A stretch of 64,000 nt of DNA from Chloroflexota bacterium (GTDB taxonomy: Bacteria; Chloroflexota; Anaerolineae; Anaerolineales; UBA4823): assembly GCA_029265355.1 (NCBI GenBank), contig JAJUJL010000004.1, positions 124,001 to 188,000 on the forward strand, written 5' to 3'. Below are positions 60,088-64,000 of the stretch, one piece after another. The notes below the pieces were generated by a model. That model ran no database searches and had not been told where the DNA came from. It saw only the letters and a list, made by a program, of their open reading frames with translations. The stretch's first letter is position 1. Every line of letters begins with the position of its first letter. A program made the translations under genes and the position numbers.

Positions 60088-61926
60088 ATGCTCTATCGGC
60101 TGTGGACATGGCTGGTTGGGCCGCCTTTACCCACCCAAGAAGCAGCCCACGCCCGTCTGAATAAAATCCGCGCCCTGGCGGCATTCTCCCCGGACGCGCT
60201 GTCTTCGATTGCCTACGCCAACCAGGAGATCTTCCTGGGATTGGTGGCGATGGGCAGCCTGGGTTTATCGTATTCGTTTCCGATTGGCCTGGGCATTACC
60301 TCGCTGCTGGCAGTTGTGGCGATTTCATACTACCAGACTATCCATGCTTATCCCAGCGGCGGCGGGTCGTACATCGTGGCTCGCGAAAATCTGGGCGAGC
60401 TGCCCGGGTTGGTGGCAGGAGGGGCTCTGCTGATTGATTATGTGCTCACTGCGGCGGTCAGCCTGACAGCCGGGGTGGAAGCCATCGCCTCGGCTTTCCC
60501 ATTTTTATGGAGCTACCGGGTCGAGGCAGCCCTGTTTTTACTGGCAGTGATCACACTGATCAACCTGCGCGGTGTTAAGGAAGCGGGCACCGTTATGTCA
60601 CTGCCGGTGTACCTGTTCTTGTTCACCTACCTGGGCATGCTGGCCTTTGGATTAATCCGGGCGCTGCTGGAAGGACCGGGAGATTTGAGCGTCGTTGCGC
60701 CGGCTGCCATCGAGCCGCTATCTCTATTCCTAATCTTACGAGCTTTCGCCTCGGGCAGCACCGCCCTGACTGGCGTTGAGGCGATCAGCAATGGCGTTCC
60801 GGCATTCAGGAAACCGGAAAGTCACAATGCCGGGCGCACGCTGATTGTGATGGCGCTGCTTATGGGCGCCTTGTTTTTGGGTAGCCTGGGTCTGACCCAA
60901 TACTTCGCTGTGGTCGCCGGACCACAGGAGACCATCCTCTCCGCTCTTGCGCGGCGCCTGGTTGGCAGCGGTCCGGTTTACTACCTGGTGCAGACCAGCA
61001 CCCTGCTGATTTTGACGGTGGCTGCCAACACCAGTTTTGCGGATTTTCCACGCGTGGCTTCGATCCTGGCGCGAGATGGCTACCTGCCGCGCCAGCTTAG
61101 CAACCTGGGCGACCGGCTGGTGTTTGGCAACGGCATGCTTCTGCTGGCAGGCGACACCACGCTGCTGGTAGTGCTGTTCGGCGGCGACTCGCACTTGCTG
61201 GTGCCTCTATTTGCAGTAGGTGCTTTTATGGCATTCACCCTGTCGCAGTCTGGCATGGTCGTGCATTGGCGGCGGAAAAACGGCCCCGGCTGGCAGGTAA
61301 AAAGCCTGTTGAACGGCTTCGGTGCCCTGGTGACCGGGACAATGGTCATGGTAGTGGTGGTCAGCAAGTTTACGCACGGGGCCTGGATCACGCTGTTGCT
61401 GATCCCATCTCTGGTGTGGTCGTTTTACCAGATCAAGAATCACTACCGGCGAGTAGCCGAACAGCTCAGTCTGCATGGACTGCCGCCTTCACTGCAACCG
61501 GTGCCCAGGCTGCGCCTGGTGGTGCCGGTCTCGGGCGTGCACCGCGCCACCATCGAGGCGATCAATTATGCCCGCGCGCTGTCCGACAAGATCACTGCCG
61601 TCTACATCGAAATCGAGCCGGGCAGCGGCGAGAAGCTGCGCGCCCGCTGGAAGCAGTGGTTCCCTGATATTACACTGGTGGTAGAGCCCTCGCCTTATCG
61701 CTCAGTCATTAGCCCGCTGCTGGAATTCCTCGACAGAACCGATCGCGAGCACAACGACGGCACCCTGGCGGCGCTGGTGCTGCCAGAGATCGTACCCGCC
61801 AGGGGCTGGCAAGGGCTGCTGCATAACCAGACAGCCTGGCTGATCAAGACCACCCTGCTCTACCGACGACGCAGCCAGGGCTACCAGCGCGTGATCATCG
61901 ATGTGCCGTACCACTTGAAAAAGTAG
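60088..61926 (+). CDS. APC-superfamily amino acid permease with C-terminal cytosolic domain
   Basis: A 612-residue transporter. About 12 helices span residues 30-470, with the family segments FSPDALSSIAYANQEIFL (TM1), YPSGGGSYIVARENLG and GVEAISNGVPAF. The cytosolic C-terminal 130 residues (LRLVVPVSGVHRATIEAINYARAL) resemble a universal-stress-like domain and may be regulatory. Such proteins carry amino acids or potassium; the YPSGGGSYxVA signature fits the amino-acid branch. It follows the hydrolase lipoprotein gene with an 8-bp gap. Confidence 0.9.
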   Translation: MLYRLWTWLVGPPLPTQEAAHARLNKIRALAAFSPDALSSIAYANQEIFLGLVAMGSLGLSYSFPIGLGITSLLAVVAISYYQTIHAYPSGGGSYIVARENLGELPGLVAGGALLIDYVLTAAVSLTAGVEAIASAFPFLWSYRVEAALFLLAVITLINLRGVKEAGTVMSLPVYLFLFTYLGMLAFGLIRALLEGPGDLSVVAPAAIEPLSLFLILRAFASGSTALTGVEAISNGVPAFRKPESHNAGRTLIVMALLMGALFLGSLGLTQYFAVVAGPQETILSALARRLVGSGPVYYLVQTSTLLILTVAANTSFADFPRVASILARDGYLPRQLSNLGDRLVFGNGMLLLAGDTTLLVVLFGGDSHLLVPLFAVGAFMAFTLSQSGMVVHWRRKNGPGWQVKSLLNGFGALVTGTMVMVVVVSKFTHGAWITLLLIPSLVWSFYQIKNHYRRVAEQLSLHGLPPSLQPVPRLRLVVPVSGVHRATIEAINYARALSDKITAVYIEIEPGSGEKLRARWKQWFPDITLVVEPSPYRSVISPLLEFLDRTDREHNDGTLAALVLPEIVPARGWQGLLHNQTAWLIKTTLLYRRRSQGYQRVIIDVPYHLKK

Positions 61927-61936
61927 GCCGAGAGAA

Positions 61937-62638
61937 TCACGCTTTCCACGGGTCCTGACTGGGTCTCATCACCACTCGGTCAAAGCTGACGCTGGCCGGG
62001 CTAAGCGCCAGCCAGCGGACAGCTTCCGCCACATCTTCTGGGCGCATCATGCGCTGTTGCACTTCCGCGGGCGCCTGCCCTTCCCAGATAGGCGTCTCGG
62101 TGTTGCCCGGGCACAGCACGTGCACGCGGATGCCGCGCTTTTTCCCCTCCAGCGCTAGCACCTCGCTCAAGCCCACCAGCCCGTACTTGGAAGCGCTGTA
62201 GGCGGCGCAGCCGCTATAGGGCTGTACGCCAGCCACCGAGCTGATATTGATGATTTGCCCGCCGCCCAGGTGAGGCCAGGCAGCTTTGCAAAAGTTAAAA
62301 GCGCCGGTCAGGTTGGCGCCCAGCGACTCTTCCCACAGCGCAGCATCGGTATCCTCAAACGAAACCAACTTGAACACGCCGGCGCTGTTGACCAGCAGAT
62401 CGAGCTTGCCATATTGCTTGACCGTGGCTTCGACAAAATCGCGCACCGCTGGCGCGTCTCGCACATCCAGGGCGCCGTACCAGGCCTGCCCGCCAGCGCC
62501 CTGGATGCTGTCTACGGCCTGTTCCAATAGTTGGGCTCTCCTGCCCACCAATCCGACCCGGTATGCAGACTGGGACAGCAGGCGGGCAGCAGCCAGGCCG
62601 ATACCGCTGCTGCCGCCGGTGATAATCGCCGTCTTCAT
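61937..62638 (-). CDS. Short-chain dehydrogenase/reductase, possible pterin reductase
   Basis: A 233-residue classical SDR. The NAD(P)-binding motif is TGGSSGIG (7-14) and the catalytic Ser, Tyr and Lys are in INISSVAG and YSASK. It ends in the usual PG-T region (LCPGNTETPI). Its start overlaps the pterin-carbinolamine dehydratase stop by 4 bases (ATGA), so it is the last gene of the pterin operon. By position a sepiapterin-reductase-like role in forming tetrahydrobiopterin is attractive, but the sequence alone would fit many SDR substrates. Confidence 0.88.
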   Translation of the reverse strand: MKTAIITGGSSGIGLAAARLLSQSAYRVGLVGRRAQLLEQAVDSIQGAGGQAWYGALDVRDAPAVRDFVEATVKQYGKLDLLVNSAGVFKLVSFEDTDAALWEESLGANLTGAFNFCKAAWPHLGGGQIINISSVAGVQPYSGCAAYSASKYGLVGLSEVLALEGKKRGIRVHVLCPGNTETPIWEGQAPAEVQQRMMRPEDVAEAVRWLALSPASVSFDRVVMRPSQDPWKA

Positions 62639-62934
62639 GCTTTTGGTTTGCGCAGTGGCAGCGCCTGGACCTGGGCAGCCAGCGCAAAATCATTTTCCGT
62701 CAACCCGCCAGCGCTGTGCGTGGTCAGGCGCACTTCGAGCATATTGTAGCTGTAGATGCGCAGGTCCGGATGGTGACCGGCAGCTTCCGCCAACTGCCCC
62801 ACTGCGCCCGCCAGCAGCAGGGCGTGAGCGAAAGATGGCAAGCTGAATGTGCGCACCAGTTCGCTGCCCTGTACTTCCCATTCGGGTAGGGTCGATAGAT
62901 ATGATTGAATCTGGTTGGAGTCCAGCAGCGCCAT
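62635..62934 (-). CDS. phhB: Pterin-4a-carbinolamine dehydratase
   Basis: A 99-residue PCD/DCoH enzyme. The active-site motif is HHPDLRIYSYN with H54 and H55, and H73 follows in LTTHSAGGLT; together they match the family's [EDKH]-x3-H-[HYF]-x6-[YFW]-x9-H pattern. The start at 62934 (MALLDS) has GGAG upstream, and a longer frame has no homology. It dehydrates 4a-hydroxytetrahydrobiopterin for recycling, which implies a pterin-dependent hydroxylase somewhere in the genome. It starts 1 bp after the folE stop. Confidence 0.93.
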   Translation of the reverse strand: MALLDSNQIQSYLSTLPEWEVQGSELVRTFSLPSFAHALLLAGAVGQLAEAAGHHPDLRIYSYNMLEVRLTTHSAGGLTENDFALAAQVQALPLRKPKA

Positions 62935-62935
62935 C

Positions 62936-63628
62936 TTAGAACAGCTCCTGGGTGGAGGCGCGCCCGATGTGCTCCATAAACTCACGCCGCAGCTCAGCAT
63001 CCTCCCTGAACTGGCCGCGCATGGTGCTGGTGACCATGCGTGCGTTGGCTTTTTTCACACCGCGCATGGTGGCGCACATGTGGGCGGCTTCCACCACCAC
63101 AGCCACACCCTGCGGCTGCAATGTCTCTTCCAAGAAGTCAGCGATCTGCGCCGTCAGCCGTTCCTGAACCTGCAGGCGTCGCGAGAACATATCCACGATG
63201 CGCGGGATTTTGGATAATCCCAGCACTTTGCCATTGGGGATATATGCCACGTGCGCCTTGCCAATGAAAGGCAACATGTGGTGCTCGCACAGACTGTGCA
63301 GCTCGATATCCCGTACAATGACCATCTCGTTGTAATCCACCTCGAACAATGCGTTGTTGATCAGCGCTACGGGGTCGGTGGTATAGCCAGAGAGCAGCTC
63401 ACGGTACATCTTGCGCACCCGCAGCGGGGTATTGAGCAAACCATCGCGCTCGGTGTCTTCGCCCAGGTTCATCAGCAGGCTGCGCACCGCGCCTTCGATG
63501 GCCATGTTTTGCGCCTCTTCGCCAGCCACAGCCAGGGAGGTGTTTTCCACCTCGAATTCTGGCTCAGCCAGCTCGACCAAAGAATTCAGGGTATAGTTTT
63601 TTTGCGAACCGTTGCGTCCGTTGTTCAT
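62936..63628 (-). CDS. folE: GTP cyclohydrolase I
   Basis: A 230-residue homologue of FolE type IA. Zinc ligands are C114, H117 and C185, seen in [11 protein letters not shown] and [11 protein letters not shown]-contacting segments such as SKIPRI and QVQERLT are intact. The first 40 residues are an extension not needed for the core fold. It makes dihydroneopterin triphosphate, the entry to folate and biopterin. The start overlaps the PTPS stop by 4 bases, so synthesis of the two enzymes is coupled. Confidence 0.97.
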   Translation of the reverse strand: MNNGRNGSQKNYTLNSLVELAEPEFEVENTSLAVAGEEAQNMAIEGAVRSLLMNLGEDTERDGLLNTPLRVRKMYRELLSGYTTDPVALINNALFEVDYNEMVIVRDIELHSLCEHHMLPFIGKAHVAYIPNGKVLGLSKIPRIVDMFSRRLQVQERLTAQIADFLEETLQPQGVAVVVEAAHMCATMRGVKKANARMVTSTMRGQFREDAELRREFMEHIGRASTQELF

Positions 63629-64000
63629 TTGAAAAGATCTCCTTCCAGAGAAGCGATAAATTGGTTATTTGGGGTTTCCCACAGCCGCACCTCTCGCAGT
63701 GCCCCGGGCAATCGCCCAGCGAAGCGCTCAAAAAGGTAGGCGGCGATATTTTCACCGGTACTGGGCATTTCAGCAAAAGCTGCAATGTCCTGGTCGATAT
63801 AGGTGTAATCCAGTTCACCCAGGATGCCTGCGGCGACTTCATCCAGGCAGCCCAGGTCGAAGGCAGTTTCGGTCAGCGGGTCGAGCTCGCCGCGCACTGT
63901 CACCAGGGCTTTGTAGGTGTGCCCGTGCGGGTCGGAGCGGTTGCACTTGCCGAAGATCGACTGGTTTTGCTGCGGGCTGAGCTCATGGCTCTCCAGGCGA
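63625..64000 (-). CDS. 6-pyruvoyltetrahydropterin synthase/QueD-family protein (5' end outside window)
   Basis: The visible 124 residues run off the right edge, so the N-terminus with the first His is missing. FGKCN (catalytic Cys) is followed by HGHTYK with two zinc His, then [22 protein letters not shown] and ETPNNQF. The FGKCN-x4-HGH form and the ETPNN ending are closer to animal-type PTPS than to E. coli QueD as I recall them. It converts dihydroneopterin triphosphate to 6-pyruvoyl tetrahydropterin (PTPS) or carboxytetrahydropterin (QueD). Grouping with folE, PCD and SDR favours PTPS. Confidence 0.9.
   Translation of the reverse strand, partial: RLESHELSPQQNQSIFGKCNRSDPHGHTYKALVTVRGELDPLTETAFDLGCLDEVAAGILGELDYTYIDQDIAAFAEMPSTGENIAAYLFERFAGRLPGALREVRLWETPNNQFIASLEGDLFK

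Noticed and set aside
1-64000. CRISPR array
   Set aside because: No series of regularly spaced direct repeats was seen and no cas gene is recognisable.

Overview
The window looks like chromosomal DNA of a high-GC bacterium, most probably a member of the Chloroflexota (class Anaerolineae or a relative). This is an inference from gene content and style: lipoproteins with Thr/Pro-rich linkers and NBR1-type Ig-like domains, MalT-like LuxR regulators, ECF transporters, CPBP membrane proteases and long-form NfeD. No rRNA or other decisive marker is present. Genes are dense, often joined by 4-base ATGA overlaps. No phage, conjugative element, complete insertion sequence or CRISPR array was seen.

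Layout. 1-1.1 kb: two ATPases of an ECF-type importer. 1.2-3.5 kb: a cysteine-desulfurase-like enzyme and lipoyl synthase (lipA). 3.7-17.7 kb is the most distinctive region, a catabolic locus on both strands. Its minus arm encodes an NCS2 nucleobase permease, a three-subunit molybdenum hydroxylase of the xanthine dehydrogenase type, FdrA, a DUF1116 protein, a cyclase-type hydrolase, a GNAT-like protein, a thiolase-fold protein whose catalytic Cys is replaced by Pro, and its DUF35 Zn-ribbon/OB partner. A divergent three-gene operon ends in a DUF2877 protein. FdrA, DUF1116 and DUF2877 are the three parts of the E. coli FdrA/YlbE/YlbF carbamoyltransferase system. The locus therefore reads as uptake, hydroxylation, ring opening and carbamoyl transfer on an N-heterocycle, with a possible aldolase-like C-C cleavage step.

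17.8-33.6 kb: an NBR1-Ig lipoprotein, an S9 peptidase, an autoregulated TetR/quinone-oxidoreductase operon with a perfect operator palindrome, M48 and NfeD membrane proteases, a MacB-like ABC system with lipoprotein, a TauE permease with an Rrf2 regulator, and a GT39-like glycosyltransferase. 33.7-40.5 kb: two tRNAs flanked by gene remnants, a lone N4-cytosine-type DNA methyltransferase, TPR, DinB, methyltransferase, YcaQ-type DNA glycosylase and TerC genes, and a frameshifted small membrane protein. 40.8-51.4 kb: a LAL regulator, a frameshifted lipoprotein, an ABC exporter followed by two CPBP-type proteins, hydrolases, a CPT-like kinase and a membrane-anchored beta-lactamase-fold enzyme. 51.4-55.5 kb: two overlapping gene remnants and an ABC-2 exporter operon. 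55.6-58.8 kb: a secreted protein with a consensus promoter, and an orphan tungstate/molybdate-binding lipoprotein (tupA) beside a GntR-HTH/binding-domain regulator. 58.9-64 kb: a hydrolase lipoprotein, an APC permease, and a minus-strand pterin operon (PTPS, folE, pterin carbinolamine dehydratase, SDR) that together could make and recycle tetrahydrobiopterin.

Degraded sequence is frequent: a GxxExxY gene with a large internal deletion between matching inverted repeats, a cNMP-binding fragment, a methyltransferase N-terminus, VWA and ATPase C-termini, and two genes each broken at a CAAAA run. A 71-bp palindromic repeat occurs twice, 53 kb apart and in opposite orientation.
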